Positions 25,757-34,716 of a stretch of 64,000 nt of DNA are shown one piece after another. Source of the DNA: Salinilacustrithrix flava (GTDB lineage: Bacteria > Actinomycetota > Acidimicrobiia > Acidimicrobiales > Salinilacustritrichaceae). Under the pieces are notes generated by a model, which worked only from the letters and a program-made list of their open reading frames with translations, was not told the origin of the DNA and searched no databases. The stretch's first letter is position 1. Each line of letters opens with the position of its first letter. The DNA is taken from NCBI GenBank assembly GCA_024128875.1, contig JAMYFF010000009.1:124001-188000 (forward strand), read 5' to 3'. The translations under genes were made by a program, and so were the position numbers.

Positions 25757-27189
25757 TCCTGCGCCTCGAGCTCGAAGAGGAACTGGAAGGCGAACAGGGT
25801 GGGGCGCAGCCGGGCCAGAGCGCGGTCGACCGCGCCGATCGACGACAGGACCGGTCCGGCGACACCGGCCCCGCCGCGCTGGAACACCTCCACGGGCAGG
25901 CCGGCGGCGTCGAGGTCGACCACCCGGTAGCCGGCGTCCTCGCACAGCCGCCGGAACGATCGCCGCGTGTAGAAGCGCAGGTGGCCGCGGTCGAGGATGC
26001 CGCGGGCGTCGTAGTCGAACAGGCCCGACGCCACCCGGACGCGCGGGTACCAGTGGGCGAAGTTCGGGATGCTGCCCACCACCCGGCCGCCCGGGCGCAG
26101 GCGGCCCTGCACCTCCTGGAGCAGCGCGCCGGGATCCCGCAGGTGCTCGAGCACGTCAGCCACGAGCACGACGTCGAAGTCGCCGGTGACCTCGGGGGGC
26201 AGCCCGGCATCGAGGTCGGCCACGATGTGGCGGTCCAGGCGCCGGGCCGCCTCGGGCGACGGCTCGCCGTCGACGCCGACGACCTCGTGGCCCCGGTCCC
26301 GCAGCGCACCGCCGAGGTGGCCGTCGGCGCACCCGAGGTCGAGCACGCGGCCGGTGGGGCGGCGGGTCAGCCGATCGAGGAGCAGCTGGTGCGACGTGCC
26401 GGCGCCGACCTTGGCCTCGTAGCCCACGTCGCGAGCGCCGGCCCCGAAGCCGATGCGGCGGAGCCGGTGGCGCAGGACGTGCCCCGTGACCTGGCGGGCG
26501 TAGCGCATCCCGTTCACGTAGGAGATCTCGTCCCCGTAGTAGGTCGGGATCGGGATCTCGACGATGGACCGACCGGCGCCCATCAGCCCGAGGAGGATCT
26601 GGGTGTCGAAGTCGAACCCGTCCGACATGGCATCGAGGTCGAGGTCGCGCAGGGCGTCGACGCGGTAGGCCCGGTAGCCCGAGTGCCACTCCGACAGTGA
26701 CGCGCCCGTGAGGCGGTTCTGCACCGTGGTGAGGATCCGGTTGCCGACCCACTTGTACAGCGGCATCCCGCCGGCCCGGGCCGAGCCGGGCGGCAGCATC
26801 CGGGAGCCCATGACCGCGTCAGCGCCGCCCTCGACGATGGGCTCGACCATCTCGGGCAGCAGCTCCGGCGCGTACTGGCCGTCGCCGTGGAGCAGCACGA
26901 CGACGTCGAGGCCGTGCTCCATCGCCCACCGGTAGCCCCACTTCTGGTTCCCGCCGTAGCCGCGGTTCTCGTCGTGGCGCACCACCGTGATCGGCAGGTG
27001 GCCGAAGGTCTCCCGGTAGCCGACGCCGATCAGGAACGTGCTGTCGGTGGACGCGTCGTCGGCGACCATGACGTGGTCGATGGAGTCGCGGTAGTCCTCC
27101 GGGATCCGGTCGAGCACCGACGCGAGCGTGGACGCGGCGTTGTAGGCGACCACGAGCACGCCGATCCGGGGGGAGGAGACGTCTGCCAC
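25675..27189 (-). CDS. Bifunctional GT2 glycosyltransferase / SAM methyltransferase
   Basis: A 504-residue fusion. Residues 1 to about 235 form a family-2 glycosyltransferase of the dolichyl-phosphate-sugar synthase type: IGVLVVAYNAASTLASVLD, VMVADDASTDST and the metal-binding region VVVLLHGDGQYAPELLPEM, plus the acceptor segment SEWHSGYRAYRVDAL. Residues about 265-430 form a class I methyltransferase with the SAM motif GRVLDLGCADGHLG, then VVGVDGEPSP and DVVLVADVLEHLRDPG. The two domains may modify the same glycolipid in turn. The Ser-rich tail after residue 470 (QPSSDASSRSQSAPSDEAT) looks disordered and lies in the 82-base overlap with the convergent gene. GTG start with TAGGAT (27201-27196, minus strand) six bases upstream. 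Confidence 0.88.
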   Translation of the reverse strand: MADVSSPRIGVLVVAYNAASTLASVLDRIPEDYRDSIDHVMVADDASTDSTFLIGVGYRETFGHLPITVVRHDENRGYGGNQKWGYRWAMEHGLDVVVLLHGDGQYAPELLPEMVEPIVEGGADAVMGSRMLPPGSARAGGMPLYKWVGNRILTTVQNRLTGASLSEWHSGYRAYRVDALRDLDLDAMSDGFDFDTQILLGLMGAGRSIVEIPIPTYYGDEISYVNGMRYARQVTGHVLRHRLRRIGFGAGARDVGYEAKVGAGTSHQLLLDRLTRRPTGRVLDLGCADGHLGGALRDRGHEVVGVDGEPSPEAARRLDRHIVADLDAGLPPEVTGDFDVVLVADVLEHLRDPGALLQEVQGRLRPGGRVVGSIPNFAHWYPRVRVASGLFDYDARGILDRGHLRFYTRRSFRRLCEDAGYRVVDLDAAGLPVEVFQRGGAGVAGPVLSSIGAVDRALARLRPTLFAFQFLFELEAQDQPSSDASSRSQSAPSDEATSLVAEGA

Positions 27190-27240
27190 AGCGGCATCCT
27201 AGGAGTCGCCCCCGGGCGCATCGCAGAGGCCGGCGTCGGG

Positions 27241-27253
27241 TAGAACCCACCGC
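27241..27253 (+). promoter_or_regulatory. Leaderless-type -10 hexamer
   Basis: TAGAAC (27241-27246) ends seven bases before the ATG at 27254. It lacks the final T of the usual pattern, and no clear -35 box is visible. Confidence 0.35.
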
Positions 27254-27568
27254 ATGACCCAGACGGCTCCCGACGACCTCGAGGTCCTCCACGACGACGA
27301 GGCCGACCGCTACCTGCTCCGCCGAGGCGACGACCTCGTGGGCACGCTCGCCTACCGGCCCGTCGGACGTCCCGGCGAGGACACCGTCAACGTGTTCTCC
27401 ACCAACATCTCCCCCGCGGTGCGGGGCCAGGGCCTCGGCGAGGTCCTCGTGCGCGGTGCCCTCGACGACCTGCGGACCCGGGGGACCAGCGTGATGGCCT
27501 CGTGCTGGTACGTCGCCGACTTCCTCGACGCCAACCCCGACTACGGGGACCTGCGCGCCGACGCCTGA
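27254..27568 (+). CDS. Small GNAT-fold protein (Acetyltransf_CG / YjdJ type)
   Basis: A 104-residue minimal GNAT protein of the PF14542 type. It shows RYLLRRGDDLVGTLAYRP, the acetyl-CoA loop ISPAVRGQGLGEVLVRGAL and the family ending SVMASCWYVADFLDANPDYGDL. Members are short and lack the usual C-terminal strand; most substrates are unknown. It is inserted between two minus-strand glycosyltransferase genes. Its TGA directly abuts the stop of the convergent gene in TGATCA. Confidence 0.85.
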   Translation: MTQTAPDDLEVLHDDEADRYLLRRGDDLVGTLAYRPVGRPGEDTVNVFSTNISPAVRGQGLGEVLVRGALDDLRTRGTSVMASCWYVADFLDANPDYGDLRADA

Positions 27569-28297
27569 TCAGGTGCTGCTGCCGCCGACCGGAACCCGGC
27601 GGCGCACGCCCCACCACGTCACGAGCACCAGGGCCTCCACCACGATCCGGCCCGACATCTTCGAGGTGCCCCGGGTCCGGTCGGTGAAGGAGATCGGCAC
27701 CTCGTCGATCCGGCCGCCGTTGCGGGCCACCCGATCGGCCATCTCGATCTGGAACCCGTAGCCGTCGGCCCGCACCGAGTCGAGGTCGATGTCGGCCAGC
27801 GCTGTCGCCCGGTAGGCCCGGTAGCCGGCGGTGGCGTCGGCCACGTCGAGCGACAGCACGGCGCCGGCGTAGCGGTTGCCCCAGCGCGACAGCGCCTTTC
27901 GGTGCCACTTCCAGTCCGGGATCGACCCGCCGGGCACGTACCGCGACCCGATGGCCAGGTCGGCGCCGTCCTCGACCCGGGCGAGCAGGCTCGGCAGCGC
28001 GGCCGGGTCGTGGGACAGGTCGGCGTCCATCTCCACCATGATCTCGTAGCCCTCGGCCGCACCCCAGGCGAAGCCGGCCCGGTAGGCCGAGCCGAGCCCG
28101 GCCTTGCCGGCCCGGCGCAGCAGGTGCAGGTTGGCGTCGTCGCCGGCCATGGCCTCGACGAGGTCGCCGGTGCCGTCGGGGCTGTTGTCGTCCACGACCA
28201 GGACGTGGGCGTCGGGGACGGCATCGTGGACGCGACCCACCACGTCGGCGATGTTCTCGGCCTCGTCGTAGGTCGGGATGATGACCAGGACCCGCAT
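27569..28297 (-). CDS. Polyprenol-phosphate mannose synthase-like GT2
   Basis: A 242-residue single-domain GT2 enzyme of the Dpm1/Ppm1 group, which moves a sugar from a nucleotide donor to polyprenyl phosphate on the cytoplasmic face. It shows VLVIIPTYDEAENIADVVGR, VLVVDDNSPDGTGD, the metal site IMVEMDADLSHDP and the family segments IGSRYVPGGSIPDWKWHR and ATAGYRAYRATALADIDL, ending with FTDRTRGTSKMSG. No membrane domain is attached. The product (for example polyprenyl-P-mannose) would serve the GT-C enzymes of this block. It follows the methyltransferase gene at 28300 by two bases, so both are one operon. Confidence 0.9.
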   Translation of the reverse strand: MRVLVIIPTYDEAENIADVVGRVHDAVPDAHVLVVDDNSPDGTGDLVEAMAGDDANLHLLRRAGKAGLGSAYRAGFAWGAAEGYEIMVEMDADLSHDPAALPSLLARVEDGADLAIGSRYVPGGSIPDWKWHRKALSRWGNRYAGAVLSLDVADATAGYRAYRATALADIDLDSVRADGYGFQIEMADRVARNGGRIDEVPISFTDRTRGTSKMSGRIVVEALVLVTWWGVRRRVPVGGSST

Positions 28298-28299
28298 GG

Positions 28300-29067
28300 T
28301 CAGTACGGCCAGGTCTCGCCGTCGTGGCCCAGCTTGCGGGCCCAGTCGTGGCGGCCGGTGACCATCAGGACCTTGATCGCCACGTTCCGGGCGAACCACG
28401 GGAGCTGGGCGAGCTGGCGCAGCGCCGAGGTCCCCCGGGCGCCCGGGGACTGGTGGGTCCGGCGGTACGAGGTGAGCGAGCCGGCCCGGCCGTCGTAGCG
28501 CCACTCGGGCGAGACCAGCAGCTCGACCAGGATGGCCAGGGTCACGCCGATCGAGGAGAACGAGTCGTGGATCAGCATCCGGCCGCCGGGCGCCACCCGG
28601 GCGCCCCAGTCCCGGATGTCGGCCCGCGCCGGGCCGAAGCGGTGGGCGCCGTCGATGAACAGCACGTCGATCGGGTCGGTGACGTCGCCGTGGGCCACAT
28701 CGGAGAAGGCCCGGACGTGGCGGACGCGCTCGGCCACCCCGGCGTCGGCCAGGTTCCGGTTGAAGACCTCGTGGTCGGTGGCCGCCTCCGCTTCGAAGCC
28801 CTCGATCTCCTGAGGGCCGCGGTCGTTGCCGGCGTGGGGGTCGATCGCGACGATCTCGACGTCGACCGGCGCCGAGCTGGCGAGCACGACGGTGGAGCGC
28901 CCGCGGAACGAGCCGATCTCCACGATCCGCCCACCGGGAGGGCACGCCCGGGCCGCCTCGTGCAGCGCCTGGATCTGGGCGTCGGTGAGCCAACCCTCGA
29001 CATCGGCGACCCGAGCCTGCACCTCGGCGAGGGTGGGGGTGGATCCGGGATCGCTGGCGTCGCTCAC
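28300..29067 (-). CDS. Class I SAM methyltransferase, CmcI/macrocin-OMT-like
   Basis: A 255-residue protein with a SAM-binding Rossmann domain in about residues 25-185: RIVEIGSFRGRSTVVLASSA, VEIVAIDPHAGND and the acidic metal-site-like segment PIDVLFIDGAHRFGPARADI, then GGRMLIHDSFSSIG. This arrangement matches the Methyltransf_24 group of small-molecule and sugar O-methyltransferases. It is co-transcribed with the Dpm1-like gene and is likely to decorate a sugar in the envelope glycan. The GTG at 29067 is preceded, eight bases upstream, by TACGCT (29081-29076, minus strand). Confidence 0.85.
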   Translation of the reverse strand: MSDASDPGSTPTLAEVQARVADVEGWLTDAQIQALHEAARACPPGGRIVEIGSFRGRSTVVLASSAPVDVEIVAIDPHAGNDRGPQEIEGFEAEAATDHEVFNRNLADAGVAERVRHVRAFSDVAHGDVTDPIDVLFIDGAHRFGPARADIRDWGARVAPGGRMLIHDSFSSIGVTLAILVELLVSPEWRYDGRAGSLTSYRRTHQSPGARGTSALRQLAQLPWFARNVAIKVLMVTGRHDWARKLGHDGETWPY

Positions 29068-29196
29068 GGCGCTGCAGCGTAGGGGTGCCGGTGCCTCCGG
29101 GCCGTGATCAGCCGATGGCCGGGGCCGCCCGGGCGGATCGGTAGGGTCGCGGTCCCCTGGCACCGGTCCGCGTGGTGCCGTCCGTGGAGTCCGCAC

Positions 29197-30378
29197 GTGC
29201 CCGAACACCCCACCACCGACGCCAAGATCGGCGACCTCGCCGCGGCCGCCGGCATCCGTCGGATCCACGTCCTCGCCTGGCGCGACCTCGACGACGTCGA
29301 GGCCGGGGGCTCCGAGCTCCACGCCCACGAGGTGTGCCGGGAGTGGGCCGCCGCCGGGCTCGAGGTCACGTGCCGCACGTCGTTCGCGCAGGGGCACCCG
29401 CCCGAGATCATGCGCGACGGCTACCGGGTGCTGCGCAAGGCCGGCCGCTACCTGGTGTTCCCCCGGTCGGTGGCCGCGGAGCTGGCCGGGCGCAACGGTG
29501 AGCGAGATGCGCTGGTGGAGATCTGGAACGGCATGCCCTTCCTCTCCCCCATCTGGGCCCGCGGGCCCCGCATCACCTTCCTGCACCACGTCCACGGCGA
29601 GATGTGGAAGATGGTGCTCCCGCCGCGGCTGGCGAAGATGGGCGACCTGCTCGAGCGCCGGCTCGCGCCCCCGCTCTACCGGCACAGCCGCATCGTGACC
29701 CTGTCGGAGTCCTCCCGCGACGACATGCTGGCCCAGCTGCGACCCCGCCCCGAGCGCGTCGACGTCGTGCCGCCGGGCATCGACCCGAAGTTCAGCCCCG
29801 GCCCGGAGTCGCCCACGCCCCTGGTGGTGGCGGTCGGCCGCTTGGTGCCCTCCAAGCACGTCGACCGACTGGTGCGCGCCGTGGCCCACGCCCGGCGGAC
29901 CGTCCCGGACCTCCGCCTGGTCGTGGTCGGCGAGGGCTACGAGCGGCTCCACGTCGAGGCCACCGTCGAAGACGTCGGCGGCGAGGCCTGGGTCGACCTC
30001 CCCGGCCGGGTCAGCGACGAGGAGCTCATCGAGCTGTACCGGCGCGCCTGGCTGCTCGCCTCGGCGTCCTCGCACGAGGGATGGGGCATGTCCATCACCG
30101 AGGCGGCCGCCTGCGCGACCCCGGCCGTCGTCACCGACATCCCCGGTCACCGCGACGCCGTGGTCGACGGGGCAACCGGCACCCTCGTCGCGGCCGAGGG
30201 CGATGCCCTGCCCGAGCGCCTCGGCGACGCCATGGCCGACGTGCTCGCCGATCCGGCCCGTCGGCGCCGCATGTCCGACGCCGCCGCCGAGCACGCCGCC
30301 GGGTTCACCTGGCGTTCGACGGCGACGCAGCTCATGGCCATCCTCGCCGACGAGGCCGGGCGTCCGCGCCGCTCGTGA
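29197..30378 (+). CDS. Glycosyltransferase family 4 (GT-B)
   Basis: A 393-residue GT-B glycosyltransferase. The N-terminal acceptor half has IHVLAWRDLDDVEAGGSELH, a glycine-rich donor/acceptor loop, and IWNGMPFLSPIWARG. The C-terminal Glycos_transf_1 half shows VAVGRLVPSKHVDRLVRAVA, LRLVVVGEGYERLHVEATVE and the nucleotide-sugar motif ASSHEGWGMSITEAAACATPAVV, where the EX7E pattern carries the donor-phosphate Glu. It is cytoplasmic and retaining by family. Its stop is overlapped by the GTG of the AftD-like gene (GTGA), so the two are translationally coupled and probably build the same glycan. Confidence 0.9.
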   Translation: MPEHPTTDAKIGDLAAAAGIRRIHVLAWRDLDDVEAGGSELHAHEVCREWAAAGLEVTCRTSFAQGHPPEIMRDGYRVLRKAGRYLVFPRSVAAELAGRNGERDALVEIWNGMPFLSPIWARGPRITFLHHVHGEMWKMVLPPRLAKMGDLLERRLAPPLYRHSRIVTLSESSRDDMLAQLRPRPERVDVVPPGIDPKFSPGPESPTPLVVAVGRLVPSKHVDRLVRAVAHARRTVPDLRLVVVGEGYERLHVEATVEDVGGEAWVDLPGRVSDEELIELYRRAWLLASASSHEGWGMSITEAAACATPAVVTDIPGHRDAVVDGATGTLVAAEGDALPERLGDAMADVLADPARRRRMSDAAAEHAAGFTWRSTATQLMAILADEAGRPRRS

Positions 30379-33300
30379 CCGCTCCCCGCACCCCGCGGGC
30401 GCGGGACTGGTGGCTGCCGCTGGCCGTGCTGGCGGTGCTGGTCTACGTCCCGCTCCTGCTCACCGATCCCGGCCAGGTCGTCGCCGACACCAAGAGCTAC
30501 CTGTACCTGGACCCCGGACGCCTGCTCGCTCGGGCGGTGTCGATGTGGGATCCCCACGTCGGCCTCGGCACCGTGCCCCACCAGCAGATCGGCTACCTCT
30601 GGCCGGCCGGCCCCTGGTACTGGTTCTTCGAGCAGCTCGGCGTCCCCGACTGGGTCGCCCAGCGGCTCTGGCTGGGCACGATCATGGTCGGCGCCGGCGG
30701 GGGCGTGCTCTTCCTCGGCCGCACCTGGCGCTGGCGGCCCACGTCGGCCACCGCCGCCGCATTCCTCTACGCGCTGAGCCCGTTCGTGCTCACGCTGGCG
30801 GCTCGCATCTCGGTGCTGCTGCTGCCCTTCGCCGGTCTCCCCTGGCTGCTCGCCCTCACCGTGCGGGCCCTGCACTCCAAGGGCTGGCGCCATCCGGCGC
30901 TGTTCGGCCTCGTCGTAGCCACCATCGGCAGCGTCAACGCCACCTCGGTCCTGCTCGTCGGTCTGGTCCCCGTGCTCTGGATCCTCTACTCGGCCTTCGG
31001 GTCCCGAGACGTCACCACCAGCCGCGCCGCCACCACCGCGGCCAAGATCGGTGCCGTCACCATCGCCGTCAACCTGTGGTGGATCGGCGGGCTCTCGGTC
31101 CAGGCCACCGACGGCATCGAGGTCCTCCGCTACACCGAGACGGCCAAGGTCGTGGCCGACGCGTCGGTGTCCCACGAGGTGCTCCGGGGCCTCGGCTACT
31201 GGTTCTTCTACGGCGGTGACCGCCTCGGCCCGTGGATCGAGCCGAGCGTGGACTACACCCAGCGGCTCTGGTTGCTCGGGCTGACCTACGCGCTGCCGAT
31301 CCTGGGCCTGCTCGCGCTCGGCGTGGTGCGCTGGCGGCACCGGACGTTCCTGGTCGGCATGCTCCTGCTCGGCACGGTCATCGCCATCGGCGCGCACCCG
31401 TGGGGGTCGCCCTCGCCCGCCGGCGGGTTCATCAAGGCGTTCCTGCTCACCGACGTCGGCCTCGCCATGCGCAGCCTGCCCCGCGCCGTCCCGCTCGTCG
31501 CGCTGGCCATGGCCCTGGCCATCGGCGCCGCGGTCGGCGCGCTGGCCGAGCAGGTCACCCGGCGGGGCATCATCGGCGCCGTCGCGGTCGCCGGCCTGGC
31601 CTACGCCGCCCTCCCGCCGCTGTGGCTGCGGGAGATGGCGCCGGTGAACCTGCAGCGGCCCGAGGAGATCCCGTCGTACTGGTACGACGCCGCCGCCCAC
31701 CTCGACGGCCGAGACGACGGCACCCGGGTCCTGGAGATCCCGGGCATCGACTTCGCCTCGTACCGGTGGGGCAACACCGTCGACCCGGTCCTCCCCGGTC
31801 TGATGGACCGCCCCTACGCCGCCCGGGAGCTCATCCCGTACGGCACCCCCGCCTCCGCCGACCTGCTGAACGCGCTGGACCTGGAGCTGCAAGAGCAGAC
31901 CATGTCCGACCAGGGCCTGGCCGCCGTGGCCCGGCTGATGGGCGTCGGCGACATCGTGCTCCGCAACGACACCCAGTACGAGCGCTACAACACGCCCCGC
32001 CCCCGGTCCCTGCTCGACCTGGTGTCGTCGATGCCCGGGCTCGGCGATCCGGCCACCTTCGGTGACGACGTCCCCAACGTCCCGATCGAGGACGCCCCGA
32101 TGATCGACGAGCAGCACCTGGCCCGTGATGGGGCGCTGCCCGAGTCACCCGCCATCGTCGCGTTCCCGGTGGAGGACGCCCGAGACATCGTGCGGACGCA
32201 CTCCGCCGAGCAGGTGCTGCTCCTCAGCGGCTCGGGCGCCGGCATCGTCGACGCGGCCCAGGCCGGCCTGATCGACGGCGACGAGCTCATCCGCTACTCC
32301 GCCGAGCTCACCGAGGACCCCGAGTTCGTCCGCGAGCACCTGCGCGACGAGCGGGGCCTGATCGTGACCGACACCAACCGCAAGCGCGGCGAGCGATGGA
32401 CCACGGTGCGCCACACCCAGGGCTTCACCGAGACCCAGGACGGCGGCATCCTCGGCACCGACCGCACCGACAACCGGCTTCCCGTCCTGCCCAACCGGCC
32501 CGGCACCCAGACGGTCGCCGAGCACCGTGGCGTGGAGGTCCAGGCCTCGGACTACGGGAACCCGATCACCTACACGCCCGAGGAGCGGCCGGCCAACGGC
32601 ATCGACGGCGACCCCACGACGGCGTGGCGCGTGGCCGCGTTCGCCGACGCCGTCGGCCACCGCATCGTCCTCACCGCACCGCGCCCGGTCACCACCGACG
32701 AGGTGACCCTCCTCCAGCCCCAGACCGGCGAGATCAACCGGTGGATCACCGAGGTGGAGCTGTCCTTCGACGGCGACGACCAGATGACCGTCGAGCTCGA
32801 CGAGTCCTCGCGCGCCCAGCCCGGGCAGACCATCGACATCGGCGAGCGGACGTTCCGGGAGCTGTCGATCGAGATCCGGGCCGACACGGCCGGCCGCCGA
32901 CCCGGTTGGGACAACCTCACGAGCGTCGGGTTCGCCGAGATCGGCGTGGCCGGCCTGGAGGTGGACGAGGTCATCCGCATGCCGAGCGACCTGCTGGATG
33001 CCGGCGGCTTCCGGACCCTGTCCTACCCGCTCGCCCTGACCCAGACCCGCATCCGCTCCATCGCCACCGAGGTGACCCGCACCGACGAGGAGTTCTCGAT
33101 GGCCCGCGCCATCGACCTGCCGACCACGCGGCAGTACGCGCTCGGCGGCACCGCTCGCCTGTCGGCCCGGGCACCGTCGCCGGTCCTCGACGCCCTGCTC
33201 GGCCGGGGCGGCCTCGCCGCCGGCCAGCCGCTCGTCACCGCCACGAGCTCGCTCCCCGGAGGCCTGCGCCACCTGCCATCCAACGTCCTCGACGGCGATC

Positions 33301-34685
33301 CGACCACGTGGTGGACCACCACCTTCGCCGCCCCGCCCGGCCAGACGCTGCGCATCGAGGCCCCGGAGGCGACCACCGCCTCGGAGCTCTCCCTCCTCCT
33401 GGTCGACGACGACGAGCACTCGGTGCCGACCACCGTGCAGGTCCGCGCCGACGGGAACGAGATCCTCACCGCGCCCCTGTCGACCGTCCCGGCCGGCGAC
33501 GGGCTCGTGTCCGCCACGATCACGCTGCCCGCACCGGTGACCGCCGGCGTGTTCGAGGTCGCGTTCCCCGAGATCGAGGCCCGCACGACGATGGACTGGT
33601 ACAGCAAGGGGCCCGTCGTGCTCCCGATCGCCGTGGCCGAGGCGACGCTCGGCGACCTGGCCGTCCCGGGCTTCGGCAACATCGTCGACAGCGGGTGCCG
33701 CAGCGACCTGGTCGAGGTCGACGGACGCCCGGTGGAGGTCCGGGTCCGCGGCACCGTCACCGCCGCGCTCGACGGCGACGGCCTGGCCATCTCCGCGTGC
33801 GACGCCGGCGTGACGATCGCCGGCGGCGACCGCACGTTCCGCACCGCCGAGGGCCGCGTCACCGGCATCGACATCGACCAGCTGGTGTGGCGATCCGACG
33901 CGGGCGGGACCGCTCCCACAAGCGCCACGGCCACGCGGCTGATGGACGACCCACCGGATGCGCCCCGCGTGCGGGTGCTGTCGAGCGACGACGCGACCGT
34001 CGAGGTCCGGATCGACGGGGCCGACCCGGGCACGCCGTTCTGGCTGGTGCTCGGCCAGAGCCACAGCCCCGGGTGGGAGCTCCAGGCCGACGAGGCCGAG
34101 GCCGAGGCCACCCAGCTCGTGGACGGCTACGCCAACGGGTTCCTCGTGACGCCGGCGGCGACCACGCTCGAGGCCACCCTCCGGTTCACGCCGCAGAACC
34201 GGGTCGAGGTCGGGCTGCTCACGAGCGCCATCGCGGTCCTGGGCGCGCTCGTGCTCGCCCTGCTCCCCGTCCGCGAGATCCGACCGCTGCCGATCCCGCT
34301 GCAGGAGCCCCTGCGGCGCCTCCGGGCCCTGACCTGGGAGGGCGCCCTCCCCACCCGCCGGGACGCGCGGATCCTCGGCGTCGTCGTCGCCGTGGTCACC
34401 GCCGCGCTCGTCACCGTGCCGATCGGCGTGGCCGTCGGCCTGGCCGCCGGCTTCGCCACCCGCCGGGAGACGTGGCGACCGATCTTCACGCTCCTGCCGG
34501 CGGGGCTGCTCGCCGTGGCCGCCGGCTACGTGCTGGTCCTGCAGCTGCGCAACGAGATCCCGCCCGGCCTGCACTGGCCGAACCAGACCGGCCGACTGCA
34601 CCCCCTCGGGCTCACCGCCGTCGTGCTCCTCGGCGTCGACGTGGTCATCGCCCAGCTGTGGGCCCGCCGCAGCGACTACCGCTGA
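30375..34685 (+). CDS. aftD: AftD-like alpha-(1->3)-arabinofuranosyltransferase
   Basis: A 1436-residue membrane protein of the DUF3367/AftD family. In mycobacteria AftD adds branching alpha-(1->3) arabinofuranose to arabinan, using decaprenyl-phosphoarabinose. The N-terminal 430 residues hold about eleven helices (PLAVLAVLVYVPLLL onward) and the family segments GYLWPAGPWYWFFEQLGVPDW and DVGLAMRSLPRAVPLVALAM. A long extracytoplasmic part follows with two beta-sandwich modules resembling F5/8-type carbohydrate-binding domains, each with a DGDPTTxW motif (about residues 735 and 975). Four hydrophobic helices close the protein (about 1280-1425). The length agrees with the family. That it acts on arabinan here is inference: no other arabinan genes are in the window. 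Confidence 0.85.
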   Translation: MTAPRTPRARDWWLPLAVLAVLVYVPLLLTDPGQVVADTKSYLYLDPGRLLARAVSMWDPHVGLGTVPHQQIGYLWPAGPWYWFFEQLGVPDWVAQRLWLGTIMVGAGGGVLFLGRTWRWRPTSATAAAFLYALSPFVLTLAARISVLLLPFAGLPWLLALTVRALHSKGWRHPALFGLVVATIGSVNATSVLLVGLVPVLWILYSAFGSRDVTTSRAATTAAKIGAVTIAVNLWWIGGLSVQATDGIEVLRYTETAKVVADASVSHEVLRGLGYWFFYGGDRLGPWIEPSVDYTQRLWLLGLTYALPILGLLALGVVRWRHRTFLVGMLLLGTVIAIGAHPWGSPSPAGGFIKAFLLTDVGLAMRSLPRAVPLVALAMALAIGAAVGALAEQVTRRGIIGAVAVAGLAYAALPPLWLREMAPVNLQRPEEIPSYWYDAAAHLDGRDDGTRVLEIPGIDFASYRWGNTVDPVLPGLMDRPYAARELIPYGTPASADLLNALDLELQEQTMSDQGLAAVARLMGVGDIVLRNDTQYERYNTPRPRSLLDLVSSMPGLGDPATFGDDVPNVPIEDAPMIDEQHLARDGALPESPAIVAFPVEDARDIVRTHSAEQVLLLSGSGAGIVDAAQAGLIDGDELIRYSAELTEDPEFVREHLRDERGLIVTDTNRKRGERWTTVRHTQGFTETQDGGILGTDRTDNRLPVLPNRPGTQTVAEHRGVEVQASDYGNPITYTPEERPANGIDGDPTTAWRVAAFADAVGHRIVLTAPRPVTTDEVTLLQPQTGEINRWITEVELSFDGDDQMTVELDESSRAQPGQTIDIGERTFRELSIEIRADTAGRRPGWDNLTSVGFAEIGVAGLEVDEVIRMPSDLLDAGGFRTLSYPLALTQTRIRSIATEVTRTDEEFSMARAIDLPTTRQYALGGTARLSARAPSPVLDALLGRGGLAAGQPLVTATSSLPGGLRHLPSNVLDGDPTTWWTTTFAAPPGQTLRIEAPEATTASELSLLLVDDDEHSVPTTVQVRADGNEILTAPLSTVPAGDGLVSATITLPAPVTAGVFEVAFPEIEARTTMDWYSKGPVVLPIAVAEATLGDLAVPGFGNIVDSGCRSDLVEVDGRPVEVRVRGTVTAALDGDGLAISACDAGVTIAGGDRTFRTAEGRVTGIDIDQLVWRSDAGGTAPTSATATRLMDDPPDAPRVRVLSSDDATVEVRIDGADPGTPFWLVLGQSHSPGWELQADEAEAEATQLVDGYANGFLVTPAATTLEATLRFTPQNRVEVGLLTSAIAVLGALVLALLPVREIRPLPIPLQEPLRRLRALTWEGALPTRRDARILGVVVAVVTAALVTVPIGVAVGLAAGFATRRETWRPIFTLLPAGLLAVAAGYVLVLQLRNEIPPGLHWPNQTGRLHPLGLTAVVLLGVDVVIAQLWARRSDYR

Positions 34686-34716
34686 CGTCGTTCGCTCCGC
34701 TGGCAGACTGCCGACC
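34682..34716 (+). promoter_or_regulatory. Promoter of the alpha/beta hydrolase gene
   Basis: CTGACG (34682-34687, overlapping the stop of the AftD-like gene) and CAGACT (34704-34709) are 16 bases apart, and the ATG follows seven bases later. This suggests a leaderless transcript. Confidence 0.4.
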
